This document shows positions 21,601 through 34,230 of a stretch of DNA of 64,000 nucleotides, one piece after another. Numbering within the stretch: the stretch's first letter is position 1; the number at the start of each line of letters is the position of its first letter. Source of the stretch: Lingula anatina (taxonomy: Eukaryota > Brachiopoda > Lingulata > Lingulida > Lingulidae); NCBI RefSeq assembly GCF_001039355.2, contig NW_019775969.1:678729-742728 (forward strand), in the 5' to 3' direction. The translations under genes were made by a program, and so were the position numbers. A model generated the notes under the pieces. That model saw only the letters and a list, made by a program, of their open reading frames with translations, searched no databases and was not told where the DNA came from.

Positions 21601-24600
21601 TTTAAATAGCCTCACTCAATATCTAGGACCCTTCTCGGAATAGATCAGTGTGGGGGTGTCCGAATATAAATAACGATTTAAAGCCCATGACAAGTATACT
21701 TCACAGACATGCTTGCTGGAGATTGCTACTTTGGGTGGATCGTTTTCGAATAAGTTGGCCCGCTTTTTATGTGGATTATAGACCTTGAAGATAAAAGATT
21801 TTGAATGGGCAATGATATTCTGTGATTTTGATTTTATCTTTTTTAGACTAGGCTAATGGGCCATATCTAGAAGCGGTTACAGAAGACTTGTACGTCCTCC
21901 CTCCCCCTCCCCCTCCCCCCTCCCCTTCTCTGTCCCCTATCCTCCAGCTTATCCAATTAATGCATTATCCATCATTGATTTAGCCCAGAGGCTAAAGGAA
22001 GCTATCACTCCCACATACGAGATACAGTATTATACTAGTAACACAATGTATACGATTTTCACTTAAGCATTTTTGTTTCTTCTTTTGTGATTACAATAAT
22101 TAATCCAGCTATCTCAGGTAGGCCTACGGAGTAAAAGGTTGATTACATCGTGGGTTCATGAATGCAATAAAGTAGCCGCATCCCCTGCATCATTTTGATT
22201 AGAAATTGGTCTAATGGGCCTGAAATACATCGTATTCGTTGCTCATAGAAAAATACTACCCGAACACAACGAGAACACATCTCAGCTATGACAATGATAC
22301 ACGCCAGTGGCAACTAGCCGCCAAATAGAAGAATTGGTGTGCGTTTATTTTCCTTCCACCATTAATTTTTTGACATGGGATATATGTAGCTTATCTTGTC
22401 AGCTTTAAAAAATCAAAACAGCTTTCCTTTCATGAATATGGCCAGAATTAGTACGTGTACCTGTAAAAAGGGTGTACCTGGACAGAATTGATAAATACTA
22501 GTAATTGATTTATCATAGGACATTCACTCGGGGTTCTGATAAATTACCAAACCAATAATTCTTCTAACTAATGCAATTCTAAATGTCCATAATAAAAGTA
22601 AATGAGGTCCACACATTGTCCGTTGTGTGTCCAGCACCTGACCATGCGGTGCAGCCCTTTGTGGTTGGCTTACTTACTTTCAAGTCCATATGAAAAATGT
22701 AAGCTCGCCTTTCCCAAGAGAGAGCAATTAGGGGACACGAGAACGTCTCCCTTATCTCAGACTGTTAAATGTTTTTACTTTTGTGGTGGTCCTGTCAACG
22801 CCATCCAAGGCTGGGAGCGTACGCGACAGATGTGTTTGATAGACAAGTCACACACACACACGCACAAATATTATGTTTTTTTCCTTTTACCCAAAACACA
22901 TTTCAATCACTACGGAAACTTTCTGTGTCATTCTGAAATAAGGACAGCTGACTCTCGAACTTGCCTATCCTTGCAGCATTACACCGGAGCGACGGATGTG
23001 CTGCATGTAAAGCAGCATTCTAACTTATACCATTTTAGTCTACTCTAACTGAAAGAAGTAGACCGTTTTGTACAGTTAGACAATCCCTGGTTCAAGTGGT
23101 CAACGCAATGAGTTAATGAACGGGTTCATCCACAGGCCATTTTAGAAGCCAAATAACCGGCATACTGCCAGAGGTTTGCCTAAGCCTCAACCTAAGTTAT
23201 AATGATCGTTATTATGACAATGTTAGATTTTATGTCATATAGAATTACTATTTTTCTAATGAGCTTTGAAAAGAAGCCTGTAAGCGTGCACAGTAAAGTC
23301 AAGACCGAAATGAATAATTTACATGACGTCTCGAACCATAAATCTAAATATGTTGCCTACCAACTAAATGCATCTAAAAATCATTAAAAATTGGATTTTA
23401 GACAATTTGGAGGTAAACGATTAAGAACAATCGGGTCTGTATTATTAAATATCTTCAATATAAGTCATCTGAAGAAAAATAAGAGGTGAATTGAACAGGT
23501 GTTTTATTTCCATAATCCTGACAATGTTCTTTTTTTACGAATTTATATATTTGCAAAGTTTAGGATAACAGGTATGTAAATTGACAGTCCAGCTGCAAAC
23601 TAATTAGCTAATTGGATTCATCTTCGTTTAAGCTTGAATTGGGCCGATGAGTAAACATTTGATTATTAACCGCGGAACCATTTGATAGCATATAGGCAAA
23701 CGCCCCTATAAACATTTAAACCGACAGGTGTCGACATATCAATTTACTCAGTGGGCTTGTATTTATTGATTTACACCTGCTACTGAAACCACTGTTGGTA
23801 AAACCAGGAACCTTTATATTATATCTTGATGCTCGATACACCTCGGGCAACAGCTTGAGCTGTACCAACTTTTTTTGATGTAACTTTGAGTTTATGTCGC
23901 AAAAATTAGCGTTGCGTTTTAACCAAAGTGACAGCAGCTGCCTGGAGTGGGCAGCACATTACCTTGCGAAATCAAGAATTAGAATAAGGGATAGTTTTTC
24001 TCTCCTTTTTCTGTTCCTTTTTCTCTGCATTGTAATGAATAGATTGATATGAAGCAAGCTCTTCTTTTTGGGTAATAATTTCATTTTTATAATGATAATA
24101 AGATTGTCATAGAAAAACATCAGAATTAAACATGAATATGACAAGGAGGAATTGAATTGTTTTTTGTTTTTATTATTGATACAGATTTATATATATGCAA
24201 TGTTAGTTTATATCGCTCATATAAAAATTCTATATACCATATATGTATATATATATATATGATAACGCCTAACTGACACCAAAACAGTATGCTACAAGCA
24301 AAAGCTGCATGGGATAGAAGTATATAGATAATTCAGACACAAGATTCGTACATGACTTGAAGCATACACAACATGGATTGTTTTTTCTTTAAAACCGCAG
24401 CATCCACCGTTTACCTCAAGAAATAAAAACAGTTCCTTAATACTAAATGTAAAATATGTCGTCTCGCTGTCTGATGTCACTTACACTGTTAGTCCATAAA
24501 AGAGATTAGTTTAAACACATTTTCAACATTTAGATTAACAACTAAGAAAAAGTATATGTTATGAATACTTGAGAGGGATATTACGTAATGCATTGTGGTA

Positions 24601-26600
24601 CCATTCTTATAACATGCAATGTAAACATTAACTTTAACAGATTCATGCGGAAGGAATGGTGTTCGCTTCTGATAGTCTACGTGACAAAGGTAGTGGACAG
24701 GTATTTGCCTAATTTAGCTGTCTATGTGTAGTATTGGAACTCCGTCATCACTGGTAGCGTAACGTAAGCTGAATAAATGAATGAAAATCTTCTCATGCAC
24801 TACAAAATCCCCAATAGTAAGATCTAAAATCCATCCCCGCCATGCAAAGAAGACAGAAGCATGATAGATTGACACAATTAGCGCTGCGCCTGATGTCATC
24901 GTGCACATTAATTAGACCTTGCATTACTCCCATTGACAGACCGATTGAATGGGATTGAAACTGAAAATCATGATTTTTCCGGCTTTCGCAACATGATTCC
25001 GAGTGTCTGTTACTTTTTTCGATCAATCAGGCTAAGTACTTTGATTCCGTTCTGAGACCAACTGAAGCTAGTTGGTAGACTAAAAGCCCATTTTCCATTT
25101 CCCAGTCTGACTAATTACTGAAAATCACTTATTAATTCGGTGAATTAATAGGCTGCATTGTAAAAATTCGATGGTACCCCCTTCTGTTCAAAGTAGTAAA
25201 GTGTCGTATGTAAACTATGACTGTGTCTATTATTTGTTTATAATAGATTATATCAATTTTATAAATAAAATCCAGTTTTTAAGCCATTCCTCGTGTCAAA
25301 CCCGAAACTTATCAACTTCTGTTTTGTAGAAAAAATAAGGAAAATAGGACGACTGGAAAGCGAATGGATGAAGCAGTTTTATTGATGCAAAGACGAAGTT
25401 ACTTTTGACTGATAATTATCTTTTTTGTATTTTTTTCTTTCACTTACTCTTTCTGCAACAATTTAAGAAGGTTTCAAACATTAATATCATTCACGTGGTG
25501 GTAAGGAATGTTTGTAAAAACGCGTGAAAACTGTCGACGTTTGTTCACGGACTCACCTTGACTGTCGCTTCTGATAATGCAACAGGACATTAATGATGAT
25601 ATGCATGATGTGATTAACACGGGCGGGAAACCTTAGTTTGACAACAAATTGCAATCAGCATTTGTCAACAAATGTCTTCAAAATAGCAGCTAGTTAAATT
25701 GACAGTGTCAAAACATGTTGGTACTACCCTAGAAGAAGGAAATAGACAGTTAAACAGGTACCTTGCACCTCCGTCCATTTATGCTTAGTAAACACTGGTT
25801 TGCCTGGCGACGGAGGTAGTTCTGGTATGCATGATGATAGTAAGACACAATTCTTAAAGTCTGTACGTGCTAAATAGAGATATCTACTTAGTTGATTGCG
25901 AATGCCTGCTTAAATAAATGACTAAATTTAGGTGTGGACGCAAGCCATCATTTCCAACATAAGCAATAAATGATGACGAAAATTTCGAGCCACCTTTTAG
26001 ACAAAGAGAGGGCGTCGTTTCTTCAATTTGATTTATAATATTGATTTGAAAATTGGAGAGTCTAAGGATAGCACATTGAGTCTGATGCAGACGAGTGCGA
26101 AGTATGTAATAAAGGCTCCTGTGATAACAGCTGATGGATCACTGTTTGCAGTGAATATTCTTCAAAGTTTTTAACACTCTTTAATATGCAAAGTGCACTT
26201 GGAATAGGGTTAAACAGTGGTCTGGTTGCGCATTTCCGTTATTGAAACTGCCCTTTGCTATCCCTTCTCTCTTTCTCCCTCCCTCTCTGTGAAGGGTGGG
26301 GTTTTATATGTATTTAGAATGTATAAACCGTGGTTAAAGTAGGTATGTTTCCAGACTATGAGTCAACCACAGAAGTGTGTGCGTAGGGGGACCAAATATA
26401 GATGTTTCAGTCAGCGTGACAACTTTTTCACATTACTCCATCTTGACTAGTTTTTGAAAACTTTGTTTAAGTTTTTTTCTTGCAAACTTCCGTTGCCGTG
26501 TCACATTTATTCTTTCCCCTCGTCTGTACGGTGACTGCCACTACCGCTGGTTGACATGTATTTAGACACAATCGGGTGTGGGGGCTGTCGTTGGTTTAGG
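15638..26600. other. Gene-poor interval upstream of the vasopressin-type gene
   Basis: About 11 kb with no coding exon I can assign. Contents are AT-rich sequence, a C-rich (CCCTCC)n-like patch at 21897-21940 and short AT runs near 24190-24260. The longest open frame (22602-23048, 148 codons) has no recognisable domain and crosses a CA run. Distal regulatory sequence is possible but not shown. Confidence 0.55.
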
Positions 26601-26605
26601 AGTTG

Positions 26606-26613
26606 TATATAAG
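26606..26613 (+). promoter_or_regulatory. TATA box of the vasopressin/oxytocin-type gene
   Basis: TATATAAG lies about 0.9 kb upstream of the start codon. It would place transcription start near 26637-26642, ahead of an exon with a good donor at 27287/27288. Confidence 0.5.
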
Positions 26614-26639
26614 CAGAACGAAATCACTCTAAATCATTT

Positions 26640-27287
26640 CTGAGAGAGCTTTTAATCACTGAGGACTTGAGACATAACAACTGTGGCCAACGATAATATT
26701 TTAGCTCTGAACTTGTAAAACGACTATTAGTCCTAGGAGTTAGGGACACATTTAAAACTTTGAGAAACCAAGGACAGAGTTACTAGAACTTCATCTGTTG
26801 GGGACTGGTATTCTAATAGGGTGAAAACGGACTGAAAACAAAACACATTCTCTACTCTTGAGGTTACTTGGTGCTGATACAACTGCGTTATGGCCACTTT
26901 CAGGTTTGTGTTGGTGTTTCTACGAGGGTTTTTAAGAACCTATTGACACTAGTATAAAAGTTCTAAGCTTTACGCGTGAAGCAGCGGTCAGAAACCAAAG
27001 AGCACTGTGTGGGACGTTAATAGTTCTCGTCATTTGCATGACGAGAGAGGATGGAGGCGCAACTCTGCCTGTTGGGTTTAAAAGATGGTGTTCTCTCGCG
27101 AGTTTTATAAAGCATCAGGGCGCTAGTTCACGGTTAAAAGGTTCATCCATCACATTTCTTATTGAGAAGATCTCCAAGATGCTCTGTATCCGTTATTTAC
27201 TTATTTAGTGCTGAGTTACTCTCTCACGGGGAAAATAATCACCGTGCGGGAATAGAATCTTTTCAATTTTTCAACAGAGTATCTTTG
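26640..27287 (+). other. Probable 5' UTR exon of the vasopressin/oxytocin-type gene
   Basis: It runs from the start predicted by the TATA box to donor TTTG|GTGAGT (27288). A 220-bp intron then ends at TTTATTTCTAG (27507), seven bases before the coding ATG. The exon contains two uORFs: 26890-26946 (18 aa) and 27038-27208 (56 aa). Both end before the donor. The exon is predicted from splice and TATA motifs, not from transcript data. Confidence 0.45.
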
Positions 27288-27514
27288 GTGAGTAGCAAAT
27301 CAATCAGCATGATGTAAATCAATCTGGTTTTGTGCAAACTGGCGTGATAAGAACGTTTTCAAACTTGTCAGTTTAGCGGCATTGTGTTGTACACGATCTA
27401 TGAGCATTGCGCCTGCCAAGGGTGAAAATGAGTGTGATATCAGAACCGACATCCAGTTTCAACATCTTTTAGGTTAGTGTATTAGCAGATTGCCTTTTTA
27501 TTTCTAGGTGTACG

Positions 27515-27661
27515 ATGTTGCCGTGTTCCACGAATATGCTACTGAAACACATTCTTGCACTCATGTGTGCATTGACGATAGCAAGTGGTTGTTTCATAAG
27601 GAATTGCCCGTCCGGAGGAAAGAGAACAATGGAAGATTTTGACACTTCACATCACAGACAG
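27515..27661 (+). CDS. Exon with signal peptide and CFIRNCPSG hormone
   Basis: It encodes residues 1-49: signal peptide, nonapeptide, GKR processing site and a linker ending RQ. The donor is CAG|GTAAGA, phase 0. The acceptor at 27507 (TTTCTAG) implies an upstream non-coding exon. Confidence 0.94.
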
Positions 27662-30596
27662 GTAAGAAACTGATGCAGATCGATTGTCATTTATAAAAAC
27701 TGTGTGTGTGTGTGTGCGTGTGTGCGTGTGTGTGTTTACTCACAATGCGTTTCTCTCCAGCGACTATATTCTTATAACATTTTTCACACAAGTACTCATA
27801 AAACAATAACTTTACCTTTTACGGTCAACGAAAATATTTAAATACAGGACAGAATATAATAGACTGTTTGTTATAAGAGCGATGGCGAACAGAAAGTGGA
27901 TGCTTTATTAAAAAAATCTATGTAGCAAACAGTTACCACTGTAAAGGCGCGAGTATTGAATTAATTCTAGTGATCAATTTAAAGGAAATGCAACATATAC
28001 ATAATAGCATATTAATTCTATGAAGTGTAAGATAATTGTCGAACTTGCTTGTTTTGGTTGGGTCGATGTTCGCACCACATCTTGAGCCTGCACCTTCTTC
28101 TGAAGCTTATGGGTAAATGTATATACTTGTTCAGAAGAACAATACTGACTTCAGATAACGGACATAGGGGGTTTTCTTTCGCTTTCTTACCCTATTAATT
28201 AAAAAGACATATGTTATACATATAGTATAACCACGGAAATAAAACCAAACTTTGAAAAACTAAAGAAGTGCGAAAGTAGCTTTTTGATTTGAAAAGAAAT
28301 CTGTTCGATTGTGGGAACGCTAAAATGTTGGACGGTCTTAATTATAAACAAAAAGTGGTAAAATGCAATTTCCTTTTATTTTATGCGAAATGTCAATATT
28401 TACTAAGAAACAGACCCTAATGTTAACCATATATGTCTAATTTACTTTTTGTTTTATTCTAAGTTTACTTTTTCAAGTTCAAACGTTGAGTGCGAAAACT
28501 AAACATGACAAAAGTTTCAGGCTAGGGGCATTAAATGTTGAAAAAAAACTTAAGTGAAGAATTTTGAAAATCGGGACTGGCCGCCCATGTTTACCCCCTA
28601 AGCCTAAACACGAGTTTTCTGTTATTTTTGCTGGAAATGCTGTTACTGTCACGGTGCGTTATGAGAACAGTTCCAAGCACATTTTAAATGCGCCGCTGCC
28701 TTTATAGGTACTTGACAGGCGCCGACGTCAATAAAAAGTGCCGTAAAAGTGTAAACAAGGCAGAAACATTCGCCTTAAGTTAAAAAACGACTTTTCCCTA
28801 TCACTTCTCTCAACAACGAACAGAGCCATAGGAAATGCGGACCGTTTCCTTTCCTAGAGAAATATCCACCTACGACTTGTCGTCATTCACAAGTGAAATA
28901 AGACCTCATCTCGACATGGGTGCCTCCATTAAGTATCTTAAGAATCGAACTTTATATGGATATACGGATCAGTTAAGAGAACTACCCATTGTTTTAAACG
29001 ACAACGTCGTCATATCAAACGTAATTCAGCTCTTCGAAAACTGCTGTGCGTCTAAGAGCTTCTCAGGGTTCACAAGAGATTGACCGGGTTACGACGTAGG
29101 ATTTCTATAAGGTTTCAATAGCATTTTATTTTTGTGAAAGACAAAGTCCGCTGGGCTGTCACGTTCCACCGAAATGCTAATGGCGCAGGTGGGGTATTCG
29201 ATTTATTTTGTCACTAATATCCTTTCACTTTCCAAATTGGTAAATTTGAGTTTCATTCGAGACTTTTGGTTCTGATAAATGCAAATGGAAAATTACTGAA
29301 CATTCTGGTATAATTATATCAAATTAAAATGTCGAACAGTGTTCTTCAATTAATGTGAATTTGGACTCCTGAAGGATGTAGTGTTTATAGGAGGAATCGA
29401 TATAATAGCCTATGGCGCTATTGAAAGGAACTCAAGGATAAGTTCGAGCACTTATACTTATTTTGGTCCAAGGGCGAGGTTGAGAGTTTTTTTTAAAGTG
29501 CTAAAGAGCAGCATATGCTATTTTTATGATAACAAGACCACCTAGCTTCCATTTATGGCTAAAATACCGCTTCACGTAGGTTTTTGATGGGGATATTAAT
29601 GTTGCAATTTGATTATGTTACCAAGGGTGTTTGTCGAGCAAATGCATTGAGTTTGGGCATGTGATTTTTGTCAAAATGATCAATTATTTTCATTTGATGC
29701 CTTGCCTCCAGCTTTTTTCTTTTTTCTTCAGTTTATTCTTCCTTTCTTTCTTTTCTATTCCTTTTCATTCATATTGTGTATTAAGGTAGAGAGTTGAAAA
29801 AAGATGTATAACTAAGAAAACTGTTTTTGAAGAGTCCACTGATGTTTGCTATCTTTGTCGGACACGTGGTTTATGTGGTAGAAAGCAGCGGCCTCGAATT
29901 AAACGACACAGAAAAGACAAAATTTCATAACAATCGTTGTGGTTAATCTGCATTCACGTCAGAAGTGACCTCAACTTAGAACCTCAACCTTTTTCTTTGT
30001 TTTTAAGAATGGTGTACACCGTTTATCATAATTCAGTTGTTTTTGGTTTAACACGCCTAGCCAACACATTTTGTAGTAGGAATTAAGGTCCATTGGTTGT
30101 TTCATGTCTATTTTTATAATTGAGAAGTAAAAAAAGACCATTGTATCGAAAGAAATTTGATTTTGTCTAAACAAAATCATCCATTTAAGGCAAGTGTGTA
30201 TTTTAAGTGTGTTTAAAAGAAAATTGTTCAAATATGGATTGTTCATATTTTCAGTGTATGTCATGTGCTGACGGGAGAGGCCAGTGTGTCGGGCCTAGTA
30301 TATGCTGTGTGGAAAAGGGAGGATGCCATGTGGGCACATCAGAGGCCGATGTATGCAAAAAGGAAAACGAATCTAATACTCCATGTTCCGTGAAAGGAAA
30401 AAGTTGCGACAGCAGCCTTTTTATGGGCAAGTGTACTGCGGACGGCATATGCTGTAATTCAGGTGAAGCACCAGCAATTTTCCCTCTGTAAATGAATCAT
30501 AACATTTAATTATTTACGTTAAAACGCGAGGGAGGACACAGCCATCAACACCGACATCACCGAGACATCGCACAACTTCTCTCTCTCTCTCTCTCT

Positions 30597-30661
<65 letters not shown>

Positions 30662-30874
30662 CATTTCATGATTGTGTTTTTTTCTCTCCCCCATCTTAAC
30701 GCAATGCGTTGTGTCTGTCTCCTCTAGCACAATACTAATTCTAGTTCCTTTCTCTTTTCAGAGTCCTGCGTAATGGACGATAACTGTCGGACTGCATTTT
30801 CATCAAAATATAGCAAAGAGTTTCTACTTTTTGTGAAGAATTTACTAGAAAGTGCCAAGAAAGATCAACACTGA
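27515..30874 (+). CDS. Vasopressin/oxytocin-family neuropeptide precursor with neurophysin (conopressin-type)
   Basis: Three exons (27515-27661, 30255-30462, 30762-30874) join in frame with GT/AG borders: 147+208+113 nt = 155 aa plus TGA. Layout: signal peptide about 1-25 (hydrophobic LLKHILALMCALTIASG). The nonapeptide CFIRNCPSG is residues 26-34, then the amidation Gly35 and dibasic KR (36-37), so the predicted hormone is CFIRNCPSG-amide with a C1-C6 disulfide. A short linker follows, then neurophysin from Cys50 with all 14 cysteines (50, 53, 60, 66, 67, 73, 83, 93, 100, 109, 115, 116, 121, 127), including GPSICC and GICC. Neurophysin carries and sorts the hormone in neurosecretory granules. 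A Leu-rich C-terminus (EFLLFVKNLLESA) could be a short copeptin-like remnant. Arg4 is as in conopressin and annetocin; Ser8 is unusual. ATG at 27515 is the most upstream; Met8 is an alternative start that leaves a cleaner signal peptide. Confidence 0.95.
27701..27735. repeat. (TG)n microsatellite in intron of the vasopressin-type gene
   Basis: An interrupted TG run starts about 40 bp after the donor of the hormone exon, close enough to influence splicing. Confidence 0.9.
30255..30462 (+). CDS. Neurophysin core exon
   Basis: The acceptor is TATTTTCAG and the donor GTGAAG, ending in phase 1. It encodes neurophysin cysteines 1-12, from CMSC through GPSICC to GICCNS. A possible N-glycosylation site (NES) is at residue 87. 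The intron before it starts exactly at the first neurophysin cysteine. Confidence 0.96.
30579..30661. repeat. Compound (CT)n-(CA)n-(GA)n microsatellite
   Basis: About 19 bp of CT, 29 bp of CA and 27 bp of GA follow each other in the 299-bp intron before the last neurophysin exon. The CT and GA blocks are complementary and could form a stem around the CA block. Confidence 0.9.
30762..30874 (+). CDS. Neurophysin C-terminal exon
   Basis: The acceptor is CTCTTTTCAG. The split Glu codon gives ESCVMDDNCRTAF with cysteines 13 and 14, then the Leu-rich tail and TGA at 30872-30874. An intron between the core and C-terminal neurophysin is also known from vertebrate vasopressin/oxytocin genes. Confidence 0.94.
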
Positions 30875-31297
30875 GACCCTCACAAGAGGAACGAGTTTAA
30901 AGGGAGTCTCCCAGCATTACAAACGCGTTCAATGGCAGATTAACAAGCTGAAGCAAAAAAGAAAAAAAGGAGTTATAATGTTTTTGCGGTTTCATGTCCT
31001 TTATATACATACATATTTTATGACTAATATACCTGAGAATTTTCAGAAACCGGTTAGTTCGTATTTTTGTACTCAAACCAAACTGACATCAAATCTGTTA
31101 ATTGGTGCACACTAAAGACTTTCTGCACTTTCTGTTGAATTCTAAAAAAATTACATAGTGTTTTAGAGGGTTTTGAATTTAGCATGTTGGTGGTCGGAAA
31201 CGGTAATATCATTAGTCACTTTTGAATGCCTTATTGATGTGGACTAAATTAGAAATGACACACGAAACTGCTATCTTGTATGATATTAGTAATTATG

Positions 31298-31303
31298 ATT
31301 AAA
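31298..31303 (+). terminator. Candidate polyA signal of the vasopressin-type gene (ATTAAA)
   Basis: ATTAAA lies 424 bp after the stop codon and is followed by T-rich sequence. A canonical AATAAA also occurs at 31744-31749, so the 3' UTR may be about 0.45 or 0.9 kb. Confidence 0.35.
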
Positions 31304-34191
31304 GCATATTTCCTTTTTGTACAATTTTCTTAACTTTTTTAAAGTTAATAGTATTGAATATCAATATGTATAGCACTATTCCGTTAAACGCTTAAGTTTG
31401 TCCTGTATAAATTTGATAAGGAAAGAGGGCACGTAAGCCATGACAGGTTGTCCCTCGTCGGCCGAACTATTGACCTGAGATGATAGCCTTGTCTAAGGGA
31501 CATAAATCTTCAATGTTAACTAACGACTAGCGGCGGAGGATACAAATGTGAACGTCAATCAAAAAACCTTATATATGTACACGTTCACTCAGTTCAGTGA
31601 AATTCTTTTTTAAGAGAATCAATACATAATTTTTGTGTTAAACAAACTGCTTTGTAAAGTTAACGCTTTAAATTTATTTATGTTTTGTTCTTGCACTAGC
31701 TGTCACGTGCTGAGATTGCACCTGTGCTGAGATTATCCCGTCAAATAAAAATGATATGATATGAACGGAGACGTGTTAGTCAAAGAGAGTTAAACCGGAT
31801 CGCTGAAAATAAAATATGATTAGAAACACAGGATTGAAAGACGAGTGAGGTTCATTTTGGATTCTCGCACACAATTGTCGGTGGTTGGTCTTTTCAACCA
31901 TACATTTAGTTATTTATCATGAATAAACACGATTTACGAAGATCGGCAGTGTCTGTTTTTAATGAAAGTAATTTGCTAATATGACACCACTCCATCAGAT
32001 TACAGGAAAACATCTTTCAGGTGTCTTAGATTCTTTAGCTGATTAATTCTGTAGCTAGATCAGCTTGTGCTTTCAAAAAGATGATTATATACGTCTCATT
32101 TCTTCTTATCCTGTACGTGACAGTAAAACTCATTATTGTTATATCCTTGTATTCATAGTAAATCACCGTAGCATCTCTGAAGAAGCGTTTTAAATCAATT
32201 AATTTTCTTTCGCTTTCAATACTATAGTGTCGTGTGCAAAAAAGTGCATTTAAAGCAAATAGTCTTATTGACTCTGAACATTATATACATAGAATGTACA
32301 ATAATCAGATTGGTTTCTGTGATGTGTTAATTTTCACCGGAACTCTAGTAATAAACGCCACAAATTAATTTCAGCTACAATAGGCTTGAAATAAAGTTCC
32401 CCTTGGAAAAATAAGACAGTGAGACCATTTGAACCTCTGAAACTAACATTACACACTGGTTTCTTAGTTATTGAGTAAGGTCCCAGGGGATTTTTTTTCG
32501 TTAGGATTTTTAGTTATCCGCTTGGATAATGCAAGAATAAACAGTGTCTGTTATGAGCAAATGCTGTCGCAAAAATAAAAAAGAATATATCGTTTAAGTT
32601 CCTATAGCTTTGACATTAAAGATGGTCTGGGTAATCTGGCGTTCGTTGATTAAGGTAACGATCAAAGGCTCGGACTCTGGGAACTTCTGCCTGAATTATT
32701 CGGATCAAAGATTCAGCACAATGCCTTGGGATTGTTTTTGCCAAATTTAAAAAATAGACGAAGCCAGGGACAGTTCAAGACTACAAATTTCCGTATGCTA
32801 GTCCATATTAAGAACCTTTATTAAAAGAGTTACAACCAACAGATCCATGAATGTTTTTTTTTTCTTTTTTTTTGTACGAAAATGCTAAATTCTTCGGTGG
32901 TCAGACATGCACTTTTTCACAAAAGGTTTTGATGGAAGTAAACATGGGGGGTGAGGGAGATTCGCGAGTTTTTAATAACTTGTCTTGTTCATTTTGACAA
33001 GACAATACATCAGAATGACACCGATTTATCACTATCACACTGAAGCAGTGCACACACAATGGTTCTCATCTCTTAAGCCCTTCTCGTGGATACTGACCGT
33101 TCCATACTACAGCGTGTTTCTAAATATCACTGATAACAGCTCAGTCTTTAAAATGTACATTAATTCAAGAAACTGAATAATCCAAGTGATTCCCTAATGG
33201 ATAAAGTGCTTAATTTGCCTTCATTAATTCATTGACAACTAATACCTTTCCCCTTTGGGGTATTTTTCTGCTGGCCTTAAAAAGATCAAATGCGTCTGGC
33301 CCTCTGATAACTTAGCTATTACTTGCTAGAAGTTAATATTCTGATTTTTAAAAACACTCAAACACTAGTAAGGCGAGCCCTAGATTTAAAGAATAGGTCT
33401 ATTAAGCCCATTGATCTAAATAATGTAAAGAGTGAGGCAGTCTTATCCGTCTTCTGCACGAGGATCTTGATCTATCTTTTATATGTGTGTGCGTGTGTGC
33501 TTTTAATATGGTCATGCGGTATATGGCTCATGGAGTGGCTTCATTTTCTAGAGGATGAGAGTGGACACAAAAAGATTTATGTTAAAGCCAACATATTAAT
33601 TTTATTGACAATTTTACTAGACACAATACTAATGTAAATGAAGAGCTATGTTCTAACGGATGAGCGTTGTAGAGGCAAACAATTTTCTCCTATGGCGTTG
33701 CTTTGAAAATGAAAAGTAGCCCAGCTTCAGCTTTCCTTCATATTCTTTTGTCAGCATAAAATTTCAAGTCAAGAAATTTACTTAAACACAACATTTATTT
33801 GATTTGTTCGATTTGGAATTCTGTTCCAAAAGATGAAGCAAATGGTTGGTGATTTAGTCTGTGTTCTAGTCTGCAATGAAAGCTGGTTTGCATGTCAGGT
33901 AATGACCAGTTGACATGTACATGTACAGTGTCGGTTGCATAGTTAAACGAGTGTATTCCATTGTTGTGCTTTCTAAACAACAAGGGCCAGTTTAGGTAAA
34001 ATGATAGTATGAAAATATTGACAGATGAATGAATGAATGAATGAATAGATAAATAAATAATTATGAAAGATGAAAAACTATGGTTTCAAAATAAAAGGAA
34101 AATGTTGGTGAACTTACTGTAAACATTTATGTCCTGTCTATCCTCTGTTAATGAAAAAATCTATCTATCGTTCTTTTCAAAGATCTCATGA

Positions 34192-34195
<4 letters not shown>

Positions 34196-34227
<32 letters not shown>
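34196..34227. repeat. (TC)n microsatellite
   Basis: An uninterrupted TC run of about 32 bp. Confidence 0.93.

Positions 34228-34230
<3 letters not shown>

Noticed and set aside
22602-23048. 148-codon plus-strand frame
   Set aside because: No recognisable domain, crosses a CA microsatellite and has no supporting promoter or splice context. It is the longest unassigned frame, but chance is the simplest explanation.
28835-29083. 82-codon frame inside the first coding intron of the hormone gene
   Set aside because: No similarity I recognise. Including it would interrupt the clean hormone-neurophysin junction.
33323-33637. 104-codon frame with hydrophobic stretches
   Set aside because: No recognisable family or splice context, and low-complexity TG-rich composition in part; not supported as a gene.
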